From Brienomyrus brachyistius (taxonomy: Eukaryota; Chordata; Actinopteri; Osteoglossiformes; Mormyridae): a DNA stretch of 64,000 nucleotides. A model generated the notes under the pieces. That model did not search any database. It saw only the letters and a program-made list of their open reading frames with translations, and was not told the DNA's origin. Numbering within the stretch: position 1 is the stretch's first letter; every line of letters begins with the position of its first letter. The position numbers and the translations under genes were made by a program. The stretch is taken from positions 24,888 to 88,887 of the forward strand of contig NW_026042839.1 in NCBI RefSeq assembly GCF_023856365.1, read 5' to 3'. Below, in pieces: positions 50,119 through 60,782 of this stretch.

Positions 50119-50298
50119 CTGCGCAGCTCTACAACTCATTACCCAGGGCTCTCGCACCCGGCCACAGTGCCCCTCTCAGGCTCCCCGCTGTATGACAGCA
50201 CTGCCCCATCGGAAGTTCATGAAGCCTCACAGTACGACGCCTCTCCCCACGCGCGCTTAGCCACCACCGGGACTCCCATCACTCCTCCTTCCCTGTAG

Positions 50299-51589
50299 GG
50301 CGGCGCACTTCCATTATTATTACAGTTTCTACTGTCACTCTGTTGCTTTTCCTGGTGCTGGACTTTTGACAGATAAATACATTATTTGTTGCATTCAGTG
50401 ACAAAAGATTGGTCTGTTTAACACCCTCAGTCTCCACCCTATGAGCCCCTTGTTGGCGGCAGAATCAGGAAGATGTCGGAGAAAGCAGAGGTAAAGTGAA
50501 TAGTCACCTCGACAATAATGTGGAAACCGCTAATGGTGATCATGCCTGTGTGGGTGAAATGGATCACCACAGTATAAGCGGATGATGATTATAGACGATT
50601 TTTCCCTTTTTCTTTATGTCTGTTTACCATCTAATAGGCATTTTTTTTCTTTGGGATGCGTCTAGGTCAGATACGACCAAAATATTTTTCTCATTTCAGA
50701 AGTGAAAAAAAATATTGCTCTCAGATTCTGTTCAGTTGTAGTTTTTTAAAATAATGTACCTTGATTTGTGTTTGTTTAAAATGCCATTACCTGTTGCTTA
50801 CTGGGCCGCTGAAAATGTCTGGCCCAGCTAAATTTCTTGGTTTAAAAATCTGGCCCAACTACTTTCCAGACCTGGACTAGCCCTACTGAATCATACACTA
50901 ATGTTATTCTGTTATGTGGGCTGTTGTGATAGGGAGATTTGCTGGATGCTGCACGACGGGTGGTGTCCCTGCTGCAGAATGCCCTGTCTGAAGCAGCACC
51001 TAGAGACAGTGAGGGTTGTTGTTATCACCTTAATATTGTATATACGCAATCTGTTATTTCTTAACTAATATAATTGTAAGGTATTCTTCTAATATATTGT
51101 GCACAGCCAACAAAAAAGAGAAAAATGCAAAACCAAAGGAAGGCTTTCTTTTCTCTTAAAAGTCTTTTTTCTAAACCAACTGAGAGTCAGTTAGAGGGGT
51201 GTTCATTATCAGTATTGTTGCTGGCATTTCTGAAAATGTGCCAATTTTAGTCAAGTGGCTACTTTTCAAATGCAGTCCCTGGCCAAGATGAAGAAAGTTC
51301 ATGAAGACTACATGATAATATTAAGCACTGACATAACAAACAACATTTTTTACATGCAAAATATACAGGAAATATACACTGCAACAGGCTAGGATAGACA
51401 AATAACCAAATACACTTGCAAGCCTGACCACTTTAGACCCCAGATTAGAAAATTGGTGAATGAGCATATATTTTTTCCAAGTTTTGTTTTGCTTTCAAGT
51501 TCTCACAAATAAAAAAAAAAAAAGATTTTCCCACTATAGCCAGATCCAGTTTCTGTGGGGGGCGGGGGGGGGGGTGACAATTTGTAGTA
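50299..51589. other. No gene recognised
   Basis: Contains a purine-rich short frame near 50930 and an A-run plus G-run at 51511-51573. No repeat ends or coding domains identified. Confidence 0.4.
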
Positions 51590-51593
51590 ATAA

Positions 51594-52425
51594 CTATTTC
51601 CTGCTGAAAACCACTGGTAAACTATCCACATGTCTCTGAATATCTGTGAGTCCCGAGACCTCCATGACAGATAGATATAAGTTGCTAGTGTTGATCGGCA
51701 GGAAATCTTCTCCAAAGCCCCACCACCACCTCACACCAATCCACCCAGGGTTTACTCCAAATAAATTTGCTGGTAATACAAACCGGATCAACTTGTGGTT
51801 TGTGTCCACGTGTACTAGAGACAAAGGCCCTGGTACATTCTGCGTACAACACAGCCAAGACTTGACAACCTTTATATGATGCGCATGGAATCAACCCTAT
51901 GCATGGAGGCTGCAACTCTTCTCCACCGAACCCTGTAGCCCATTGACTGCAGCCTGCATTGACTATCCTGTAGCCTGCATTTGGTAGATCATTCTTGACA
52001 GAAGAAACCAAATTGTCAAGTTCCCTAACACAGAGCTCATACTCTTTTATTCTTCTTAAGATTGTTCTTCTTGAAACACCCATCAGTGTGGCTATGCAAG
52101 GCACAGGAAGTTGAGTATGGAGCATTTCTTTCAAACATTGTTCTTCAATCAAAATCTTGGGTCGTCTATTGGTGGCAGCGACTTCCTGTGTGACACATGG
52201 GGCTGGACGTTCCAGATGTGCCCTCACAAGGTCAAAGAGCTCTTGCAAAGCCAGGGTGATAGCAGGAGGTACTTCAATGTGATTAGACAGGGCCTGCAGA
52301 AGATACAGCTCCTGATGACAAAGGAACTCCAGGTAATCCAAATTTAGTGGAGTCGCGCTGAATCCTATTTCTATTTTATGCAGAAGACTTTCGAGAAGGT
52401 GGTATCTGAGCTGTTCACAGAACAA
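51594..52425 (-). pseudogene. Integrase-core (rve-like) protein pseudogene, minus
   Basis: The main frame (52425 to 51685, 246 codons) contains LPVPCIATLMGVSRRTILRR at about residues 106-125, a helix-turn-helix-like region, followed by ELDNLVSSVKNDLPNAGYRI. This order matches a family of large integrase-core proteins common in fishes, corals and molluscs. After the GYRI segment the frame shifts, and a second frame (51824-51594) gives SLVHVDTNHKLIRF, the beginning of the integrase core with a conserved D. The rest of the core, including the later catalytic residues, is missing. I infer a broken transposon-derived gene. The family is not firmly named. Confidence 0.6.
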
Positions 52426-52990
52426 ATTATAGTTAATGAGGTGTCAAGATCTTGTCTCTGATCCACACACTAGGCCTACCATTCAAAAGTTTTAATTATG
52501 AAAATGAAATGTTTTTGTTTTGTGAGGTGCTTGTTCATGTATGATGATGTAGTGGCTGCTCTGTTTGACCGTGGTAAACCTTTTCACAAACAATATAAGT
52601 GAAGAAGTATGACATTAGATCTAAGGACCAGAGTATAATAAAGTTAAATAAAATCCATCAAAAACACTTACTCAGTGGAGATTCCAATGTAGTAGGCAGA
52701 CAACTTTATGGCTTTAATAATGAGTGTATTTAGCAGCTACAAGGACAAAAGATATTATAAACCTCTCCATTTTAATGCTAATTTAATAAACATTAACAGA
52801 TAGCACTTAAGGTGGTTTCGCCTATAGTCTGCTAACACTAACCCGAGAACTAATATCTGAGGAGCGTTCTTCCCAGGATTTGAATTTATTAAATTGGCTT
52901 TGTGATGTTGTATTAAGAAATTTTATTCACAATGCAATTTACCGTACATTGGCCCATTCTTTTATATACGGTAAGACGAAGCGGGAAATT
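52426..52990. other. No gene recognised
   Basis: AT-rich DNA with no recognisable features. Confidence 0.4.
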
Positions 52991-52991
52991 C

Positions 52992-53187
52992 GAGCGAGCG
53001 AGTGCTGTGCAGACGCGAGCGCGTAGAGGGGATGGGTTTTCAGCACTCGAGCACACGCACGCGCGTGGTTCGACTTTTGGCCCTAATTTAACGGCGAGCG
53101 AGTGAGTGAGTGCTGTGCAATCGCGAGCGCGTAGAGAGCATGGATTTTCTGTTTTTATGCGCACGACTTTTGGCACTAATTTAACGC
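52992..53187 (+). repeat. GC-rich direct repeats, two ~100-bp units
   Basis: Unit 1 (52992-53093) and unit 2 (53094-53187) share GAGTGCTGTGC, CGCGAGCGCGTAGAG, GCACGC/GCGCAC, CGACTTTTGGC and CTAATTTAACG. They are diverged and CpG-rich within AT-rich surroundings. Confidence 0.75.
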
Positions 53188-53314
53188 CATAGAAATGTGT
53201 GTTTAAAAGGGGAGGAGATCGGGTTGCAGCGCTGGTGTGAGCGGTTTCTCCGGGCAGTTCGCTCGAGGCTAACGTGGCTTTGGGAACGTGGTGTACCCGT
53301 CACCCATGCCAGGG

Positions 53315-53439
53315 AAGAAATCAAAACCGAAATGCTAGGAATATGGACTTCATCTTACGTCAAGCGTTTTCCCCTCCATTGACGCCCATAAAGAAAAGGC
53401 TTAAAGTCCATATTCCTAGCATTTCGGTTTTGATTTCTT
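53315..53439. repeat. Perfect 36-bp inverted repeat (hairpin)
   Basis: Arm 53315-53350 is the exact reverse complement of 53404-53439, around the core CGAAATGCTAGGAATATGG. The 53-nt loop has a nested 6-bp stem CGTCAA/TTGACG (53358-53363 and 53379-53384). Confidence 0.92.
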
Positions 53440-53559
53440 GTCAGGTAAGTCTTTATGGCCAGATACATTCGCGAGAAATTTGGTGATTTGTGGTGACTGT
53501 TTTAATACATTAAGTTGCGTTACGCATTTTCACATTAAGCGTTTTAGAATGTCCCGTGG

Positions 53560-53702
53560 CAGGTATCCCCTTCTATTGCCCTAGGGAGGGTTGTAACCCT
53601 CGTCTGTATATTAATAAAGAATAATCCTTCTATTCCTGTCTCATGTATCTGGACCTCCCCAGCAATTTAACGAAATTTGGTGGCAGCGGTTACAAGTGAA
53701 CC
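53560..53702 (+). mobile_element. Possible LTR end and leader
   Basis: AATAAAGAATAATCC is followed by a T-rich stretch and then TTTGGTGGCAGCGGTTACAA, which resembles the start of leader DNA after a fish LTR. No second LTR or coding part was found, so this is tentative. Confidence 0.3.
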
Positions 53703-54131
53703 CGTTTAAGTTTAGCGCTCATACTTCCGTCCATATGTTTAAGACCCACCTTGGCTGACTTAGCTGACATGTCCTGATTTCATAATCTTCAAATTTGTAA
53801 TCTTTTCTCCTTCATCTAACTCCATGTTTTTAACTTCTTGTCATTTTCTTGCCGTTTGACTCATAGAAAATTATCAGACTTAAATGACACGTCAGCCTGT
53901 GCAGACAGCGATTTCAATGTTTTAATAAATTGGCCAGCAGGTGGGGGGCAGTGCTCAATTTCATTAATGCCATTCAGAAAACTTTCAGGCTTTATGTCTT
54001 AATGAACAGCCTAGAAAAGGACAAAGCATTATATTACTGATGCATACAGCAGATCCCCAACTCAGGCTGTGTTGCATATTCTTAACAGTGCTACAGTATG
54101 TTCACACAGCCAGTACAAACAAACTTGCAAG
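53703..54131. other. No gene recognised
   Basis: Non-coding DNA without recognisable elements. Confidence 0.4.
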
Positions 54132-54139
54132 ATCTAGAC

Positions 54140-54444
54140 CAGGGGTCACCAACCTTTTTAAAACGGAGAGCTACTTCACGGGTACTGAGCCATACGAAGT
54201 TTGATATCAGTTTTAAACGCCCTCCTAAACATGTCTAAACTTCATGCATGATAAACATGTTTTAAATGCTTTTTTATATTCAATTTCAAATCTATATAAA
54301 TGCAAATGTGATAGATTAGAAACAGGACAAAATAAAATTTTAGATGATGTTCGCTGGTGAGTTGTGCTATTTTATAGAACAGGTCCACGGGCAACTCATG
54401 TGGTCATTGGGGGCATCCTTGGGGCACCATGTTGGTGACCCCTT
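54140..54444. mobile_element. hAT MITE, 305 bp
   Basis: It begins CAGGGGTCACCAACC and ends GTTGGTGACCCCTT, inverted repeats with a changed last base. The 8-bp target duplication ATCTAGAC lies at 54132-54139 and 54445-54452. Non-coding. Confidence 0.88.
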
Positions 54445-54639
54445 ATCTAGACCTACCACATCAGGTAGGAAGGTGCCTATTTCTACCAACTATTCAGACC
54501 ATCAGACCCAAACCATACATTCAGTCATGCACAGGCACTCCACCAGAGGGCTCTACATTCTGTCCTACATCTGCTCACCTGTTAGACCCACACTCAGTCT
54601 CCATCCTGATTTCTACCTACTACTCGGACTATCTCACCA

Positions 54640-54868
54640 AAACCAGTCCTGTGGCCTGTTCTATGAAGCGGGGTTACTGGCTTATTGGGGAAACTTGTTG
54701 GATTTCTTGATCGGGACCTTCAACTGCTCTGCCATAGAGAGCATCCTAACATGCTGCCTTACGGTCTGGTATGCGGGCTGCTGGTGGCCTCCTACCGCTC
54801 TGCCATAGAGAGCATCCTAACATACGGCCTTACGGTGTGGTATTCGGGCTGCTGGTGGCCTCTATGAC
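54640..54868 (+). pseudogene. LINE protein scrap with 71-bp tandem duplication
   Basis: The frame reads YRSAIESILTYGLTVWYSGC, a conserved part near the end of non-LTR retrotransposon reverse transcriptases. The piece is present twice (54726-54796 and 54797-54867), and because 71 is not a multiple of three the two copies are in different frames. Confidence 0.65.
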
Positions 54869-55214
54869 TTTTTTTGTAGACAGTCCATCTGTGTGGTGCT
54901 GTTTGCACGAATTGTTTTGGGAAATGCACTTACAGTTTTGCAGATGTTAAGGGTGATTCCAGAAATGCATCAAAGCAACTGAGGAACTGCAATGTCACTG
55001 TACAGTTACTTATAATGGGCGCCAATGTAATGTGTAGAGTGGCAAATAAACTGATTCACCATTTACTCTCATGTACATCACTTAAAATGCTTGTTTTAAA
55101 TGCAAATGTGTGAATGTAAATCTAAGCAGTAAAGCTACAATTTACATTCTGTTTGCATGGTGGAAAGAACATTTAATCTGCCTTTTAAGTGTGATTAGAA
55201 GATCTAATGCCTGT

Positions 55215-55432
55215 GTGCTTGTAATAAGATGGTCGCTGGTTCAAACCCAGCCACAGCACATCTCTGCGTCCTTGAGCGAGGCCCTTAACCCCCAGCTCAC
55301 TGGGCATCACTATGGGTGGCTGCCCTTCGCAGACAACTTACTCTGTTTACTCTAAAAAAAAGAGAGCAAGTTGAGAGAGAAGTTAAGACAATTTCTCCAC
55401 AGGGACCAATAAAGTATCAATTATTATTACTG
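55215..55432 (+). repeat. tRNA-derived SINE
   Basis: A B-box-like GGTTCAAACCC at 55239 is followed by the common fish SINE text GTCCTTGAGC, CCTTAACCCCCAGC and a tail GGGACCAATAAAGTATCAAT with ATT repeats. It lies about 380 bp before the NITR start codon. Confidence 0.65.
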
Positions 55433-55809
55433 TATGAGAGACTGTCTAATATCAGATAGATAACAGACTCATACTGTGCTGAGCTTGTCTGAGAGAGATG
55501 ATTAGCAAATGCTCTCCCACAGTATCTCAGCACTCTGTACAAAGAACTTTATATGCTCAGTATCTGCTCCTGTTTATCTAATTGTTCTCATTTTAACTGG
55601 ATGTTAAGGAGTAAATTAATAAACGTCATGTAAGTGCACATTAAAATGCTTTTTCACTGTTACTTAAGTTCCCATGTGAACAGCCAATCAGATCAGCCTG
55701 ATGTGTGTCTCTCTGTTTCCTCTCTGTTTCCTGCCCTTTCATCCCGACCACGACCATGATCTCTCACTTAGCAGCAGAGCAGTTTATTCTAAACAGTGGA
55801 AGCACAAAA

Positions 55810-58800
55810 ATGTTCAGACTCTTTGGTCTTCTCATTTTCATTAGTAAGGCCCTATAATATAAATTATTTTGGGATTTTAATATTTTCATTTATCTGTATG
55901 ATGTGATCAGTGGAATTTGGCCATTTAATCTGCATCATAGTTAATAGTTATTTAGATTACTATTATATGTCTTATTTGATTATGATTTTTTTTGTTTTTC
56001 TGTTTTTGCAGACACTGCACTGACTACAGATGTTGTTCAGCCCAGTCACCTGATGAGGGTTCAGCTTGGAGACAGTGTGACCCTGACATGCTTCTGTCAA
56101 GGAGAAACAACTTTTGTTACTTTGTTTAAGCAAGCTGTTGGTCGGAAGCCCCAGCCCATGGCGAAAGCACTTCTCTACGTACCTGGTGAATTTTACAAGG
56201 AATATAAAAGCATAAAACGTTACTCCTTACTGAATGCAGAGGGGAGTTTTAACCTCACTATTTCTAACGTGGAGCCGTCAGATTCTGCAGTGTATTATTG
56301 TGCTGCTGTGTTTCTTCATGAGGTCACCTTCGGGAATGGAACCTTTGTCATAATCACAGGTAAATGAGATTCCAACTATTTTCATATTTGCTTTATTATA
56401 ATGTCAGTAAGATTATTCCCTGCAAAATAATTTTGACAGTTTAGTTGTTTGTCAATATAAAATTAGCAAAGATACCTTATTGTCTGCTTTGTTCCATAAA
56501 TGTTTTTCTAAACATCAAACAAAAATCATTCATTATTATTATTATTATTATTATTATACAATTTGTTGCATTTTGCTTGCTGTCAGCCAAAAGCCTAACC
56601 TTCTCTTTATACAGATGTTAATGTTACACATTGCAGCCTCTTTAAAACAAATAACATAAAAAAATGTTTGAGTTGTTATATACAGTATAGGACTGTGCAA
56701 AAATCTTAAGCAACAAAAGAAAATTATTTTTGACGTTATTTATCTGAGCAGTCAGTGTGTATTCACTCTGAAAAAAAAAATGCATGATTTAACATATGAA
56801 CTAGGGATGTGCACCATTCAGAACTGATTTGAGAATGAAATTCTCAAATACGTATCCTAAAATTCAGGATTTTGAATACATATATGAACTTGAATTTCAG
56901 TTCATTTTGTTAATCTGAATTACATTTGAATTGTGGTTGAAAACAGGTTGTGGCATTGAAATTTATATTTGAATTTAAAGAAGAAGAACGAAAAAGGGTT
57001 TGGATTCAAATTCAAGTTCATATACGTACTGTAGGTGTAGCTTTTAACTAAAATATGAACTTTAATTTAAATATGAATTATACATAAACACATTAACATT
57101 GTTATACATCATTGTTATAAAAATGTCGTTTTGTAAAGAATGAAATAATGCAACATTTGAAGTGTCACCTAAAATAATAATTATACTGTCATTTTGTGCA
57201 CCATGGTGGATCTGCTCATAGGAAGAGCTGAGTGTCTCTCCTTAAAAGTCAGTGTTGGCTGCAGTGACGGCAGTTTCTAACCTAAGAAACGTCCCAAACA
57301 CTTTTCCTGCATCAAAAGTCAAACTAGTCCCTATTCCTGCCATGAAAGGTTCACATAATGTCACCGATACCTGAACCAACCATGTTTATCAGAGGATGCC
57401 AACCCTTTGGCTGCAGCTTTCTCTGCACACGCTGAGAGAGTCTTCAGTGTAGCAGGAAAAGATTTCAGGCCAGAAGATTGCAAATTAAATCATGAAACCT
57501 TTGAAGATATTATGCTGAATAAATGTAATAATAATGAAAAATTAGCAATGTGTATTGGAATAAAGCATAATTGTATTTGCCATGACGTTTTGCTTTTCGC
57601 TGTAGTGCTATGGTTGAACGGAAAAACTTACTTTTGTGTGCATAAGAAAATAAATAGGAGGAACTACGAAACCAAGTAATTCCTTTTACTATGTATACTT
57701 TTTCTTTAATGTTAAAAGATAGACAAACTAGTAATGGGCAAACAGCTCTTCGGCTCTTGAATTAAATTATGCAGGTACTACAGCAAAATGCTCAAAAATA
57801 CCAAAACACATCAAGAGCTAAATATGCAAAAACAATAAATACCTTCCTGTGGAAAAGGGGCAACATAAACCAAATGTAAAGTCACGAAAATCATGAAAAT
57901 ATAAAGTACACTTTACACACTTCATTTCTTTGAATTGAAATTAATTATATTCATCTACCTTCATACATTAATACAAGACATTATATGATTATAATGTTTG
58001 TTATTATCATATAATTTTTATTTAGGTATTATGTAGGTGCAGTTAATGTATAGTGTTACCTGATATATACTAATAAGCAGTAATACAATAAAAAGAGAGA
58101 AGAATGTCAGCTGTTCTCCAAGAAGTTACTGATTTCTTGGATGGCTAGAAGAACATCGATTCAGTTCCCAAAAATCTGTAAGAACAATTTTTGAGGATCT
58201 GTATTTTCCATTGTTATTCTCAAAGGGCTGTCATCATGACTATTTTGCTTTTCAGGTAAAGACTCCAACAGCAGGACTGTGGTACAGCAGCCTGTGTCTG
58301 ACACATTGCAGCCAGGAGACTCTGTGAGCCTGCAGTGTACGATAGAGACTGGGAGCTGTGCAGGAGAACACAGTGTTTACTGGTTCAGACATGGATCAGG
58401 AGAATCCCTTCCTGGAGTCATTTACAGCCATGGAAACAGCAGTGATGAGTGTGAGAAGAGCCCTGAGGCTGGATCTCCTACACGGAGCTGCGTCTACAGC
58501 CTCCCCAAGGGGAACCTCAGCCTCTCCGATGCTGGGACTTACTACTGCGCTGTGGCCATGTGTGGGGAGATGCTGTTTGGGAACGGCACATAGCTGGATA
58601 TAGATGGTAACACCCAGTGTGGGGAGATGCTGTTTGGGAACGGCACACAGCTGGATATAGATGGTAGCACCCAGTGTGGAGAGTATATCTGCTTCAAAGT
58701 TTTATTTAGCTTATTCTGCTATTAAGACATTTATTTCTTTTTTTAATGTAATGAATTTTCTAATTTAAGTGCTTAAATTAAATTACACAGATGTTAATTT

Positions 58801-60087
58801 AATAATTATCCATCCATCCATCCATTTTCCAAACCGCTTATCCTATTGGGTCGCGGGGGGTCCGGAGCCTAATTTAATAATTATTTCAAATATTAATATC
58901 CATCCATCCATCCATTTTCCAAACCGCTTATCCTATTGGGTCGCGGGGGGTCCGGAGCCTAATTTAATAATTATTTCAAATATTAATATAAATTGTTAAA
59001 ATGCAAAATACTAGAAGTTCATGTTAAAAATGGACTATTTACAAAACAACTGCTGTAATGTGTTATCGATTTGATCTTTAACTAATGTAATGTAAGCAAA
59101 TGGGAAATGTGTCTCTATATCATTATGCTGAAATCTATCTCTTTGTTACAGGCTTTCAGAAGCTGCTGGATCCTCTTCACTCTGGCTTGCTGATAGTTTT
59201 ATCTTGCAGCATTATTCTGAACGTTGCTCTCATTTGTATAAGATGTAAACTGACCTGTACACACTGTGCAGGTACGCTGCCCGGCTTTATGCACTCAGAA
59301 GGACAAAATGTAGATTTTAACAAATTATAGAAATATAAAATTGTTTTATGATAGATAACATTTTCATATTAAAACCACTCTTGCAGGTAATACAGTTTTA
59401 AAATCCATTATTAAATCTCACCTTATTTATATAAACCTTTTTGTACTGTAAGATTTACATTTTTGTATTATATCTTTCATATTTTGCAAAATCTATTGAA
59501 ATATACATGTTGCAATAAGTTGCATATCAATAACTTTTATTACCAAGATCTCCTTTATAGCAATTTTATTATATATGATATATGAGAACAAATGACACGT
59601 ATCCAAACATGCACACTTAAATTGACAGAAGTCATTTTTACTTTCATTTTTGAGACAAAAAGGATGTTGATTGCTTGAAAATTCGGAATGTTATCTGACC
59701 ACGGTATGATACCGTGCGAAATTAAATAATATATTGATGTGTTATATATTTTAAACAGATGAAAAGAACAGTGATATATCAAAAGTGGAATGGTCACGCA
59801 AGCAAGTATGTAATAAATATTTCAAATTACAAATCGTCAGTAAAACAAATGAACCTCAGACTGATTTCCATCCTGGGATCAGCATTTTAAGTGCTATTTG
59901 TGAAAATAGGTAATAGCAAACCGATTTGATCCATCCAATTCTGCCATCTTTGTCTCCACAGTGCCATGACGAGGACACACTGAATTACGCTGCCCTGAAC
60001 CTTAAGAAGCCAAAACCCAGGAGACAGAAGAAAGACGGGAATAATGACACTCTGTATTCTGACCTCCGCTACAGAGATTATGAATAA
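55810..60087 (+). CDS. nitr: Novel immune-type receptor (NITR), stop in second Ig exon
   Basis: Six exons: leader 55810-55843 (MFRLFGLLIFI), V-type Ig domain 56012-56359, second Ig domain 58256-58606, transmembrane 59152-59271, short link 59759-59805, tail 59962-60087. The V domain has Cys in LTCFC and VYYCAAV and ends in FGNGTFVI, a joining-like motif encoded in the exon as in NITRs. The second domain has SLQCTI, VYWFRHGSGES, TYYCAVAMCGE and FGNGT. The membrane segment is GLLIVLSCSIILNVALICI with no charged residue. The tail has LNYAAL (a good ITIM) and TLYSDL (ITIM-like), so inhibitory signalling through SHP-type phosphatases is expected. AATAAA overlaps the stop codon at 60085. TAG at 58591-58593 cuts the second domain at its end. 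As read, this would give a two-domain secreted fragment or trigger nonsense-mediated decay. A CD300- or pIgR-like gene is less likely because of the exon-encoded FGNGT motif in both domains. Confidence 0.88.
56360..58255. other. NITR intron 2
   Basis: A 1.9-kb intron with an (ATT)n run at 56535-56557 and a decayed hAT element. The donor is GTAAAT and the acceptor TTTTCAG, both good. Confidence 0.7.
56805..57680 (+). pseudogene. hAT transposase remnant in NITR intron
   Basis: The left part starts CTAGGGATGTGCACC, like a hAT end. At 57392-57535 the frame reads EDANPLAAAFSAHAERVFSV then AGKDFRPEDCKLNHETFEDI, the C-terminal dimerisation segment of hAT transposases. Everything between is non-coding, so the transposase is mostly deleted. 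The right end is not defined. Confidence 0.7.
58561..58674 (+). repeat. 57-bp tandem duplication across the exon 3 end
   Basis: Copies 58561-58617 and 58618-58674 each hold the FGNGT codons and a splice donor (GTAACA in the first, GTAGCA in the second). They differ at the stop position, TAG in the first and CAG in the second. The unit is 19 codons long. Confidence 0.93.
58810..58989 (-). repeat. SINE-like fragment in a 90-bp tandem duplication
   Basis: The unit holds a CCATCCATCC end, AAACCGCTTATCCTATTGGG and AATTTAATAATTATTTC. It is present twice with little or no difference inside NITR intron 3. The SINE was cut short before duplication. Confidence 0.85.
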
Positions 60088-60659
60088 AGATGCTTCTCAT
60101 TCATGTCAGTCACACAGAGTGTTCAGGGTGTAGCTTTAATAATGTTCAGAGGAGGGCAGGGGAGCCAGTGCTTCTGAGACTGAATCACGGGATTTTACGG
60201 AGCACCGGTGCTGAGTTTGGTGTCAGTGTGTTTGGGGCGCATTTTTACTGGAAGTGCAAATGTTCAAGCCAGACTGGGGGCTGAGGGAGGGGGAGAGGGG
60301 AGCCACAGAGATTATTTCTTCATGGCATGGGGGGGAATAAGCGGCTTTAATGTTGTGGAAAGGCTGAGTTGCTGCAATCAGTTCTTTGATGTCACACATG
60401 CTTACTTGTCTCCCTTGTGTACCATGCTGAATGGTTTGGGGCAAACGCACAGGGACTGATCGATTATATTAAACAGATGAAAGAAACTGAATGAAAATTT
60501 CAAGTGTTCTTAAATTACGTTTTTCATTTAATTGTGTGTTCTGGATGTATTTTTGAGTATATACATGTACCTGTATATGTACCTGTATATATACCTGTGT
60601 CGTTAATAACGATGTGGATAATTAAGAAAGAGGAGTTTTGTTTCTTGCTCCCTGTCTTG
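60088..60659. other. 3' flank of NITR
   Basis: Probable 3' untranslated region and downstream DNA. Several open frames of 64-106 codons occur, none with a known domain. Confidence 0.4.
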
Positions 60660-60667
60660 TTACTTGG

Positions 60668-60782
60668 CTCACAAACATACACACACATAGACACACACAC
60701 AAACATACACAGACACACAAACACACACACACATAGACACACACACACACAAACACACATGCACACATGCACACACACACAC
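60668..60782. repeat. CA-rich microsatellite
   Basis: Mixed ACAC and ACACAT/ACACAG repeats over about 115 bp. It creates low-complexity open frames on both strands. Confidence 0.95.

Larger units (their letters stand above)
48310..50298 (+). pseudogene. tbxt: Brachyury/T C-terminal exons, decayed and interrupted by an LTR
   Basis: Three plus-strand exons encode the region after the T-box. Exon A (48310-48486) reads GSWFIPGSGSLCSSSNPHPQ then FGSTLSLSSPHGCD and PYPSPYTHRS. Exon B (49241-49373) reads AYSDSSSTCLSMLPSHDNWS then SLQVPSHSGMLPMSHS. Exon C (49746-50298) reads SQYPSLWSMSSSSLTPVS, a stop, SSGMSNSLGSQFLR, and after the LTR HYPGLSHPATVPLSGSPLYD, SQYDAS and TPITPPSL with a final stop. Splice sites GTGAGC and AG are kept and the phases agree. 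Brachyury is a nuclear T-box activator of notochord and mesoderm genes, and this is its transactivation part. No DNA-binding T-box is seen in the window. The TAG at 49798-49800 replaces a position that is Gln in relatives. TBX19 is a less likely source. Confidence 0.85.

Noticed and set aside
58618..58674. Second joining-like copy as a separate J gene segment for V(D)J recombination
   Set aside because: No recombination signal heptamer and nonamer were seen, and the copy is a simple 57-bp tandem duplication. NITRs do not need rearrangement.
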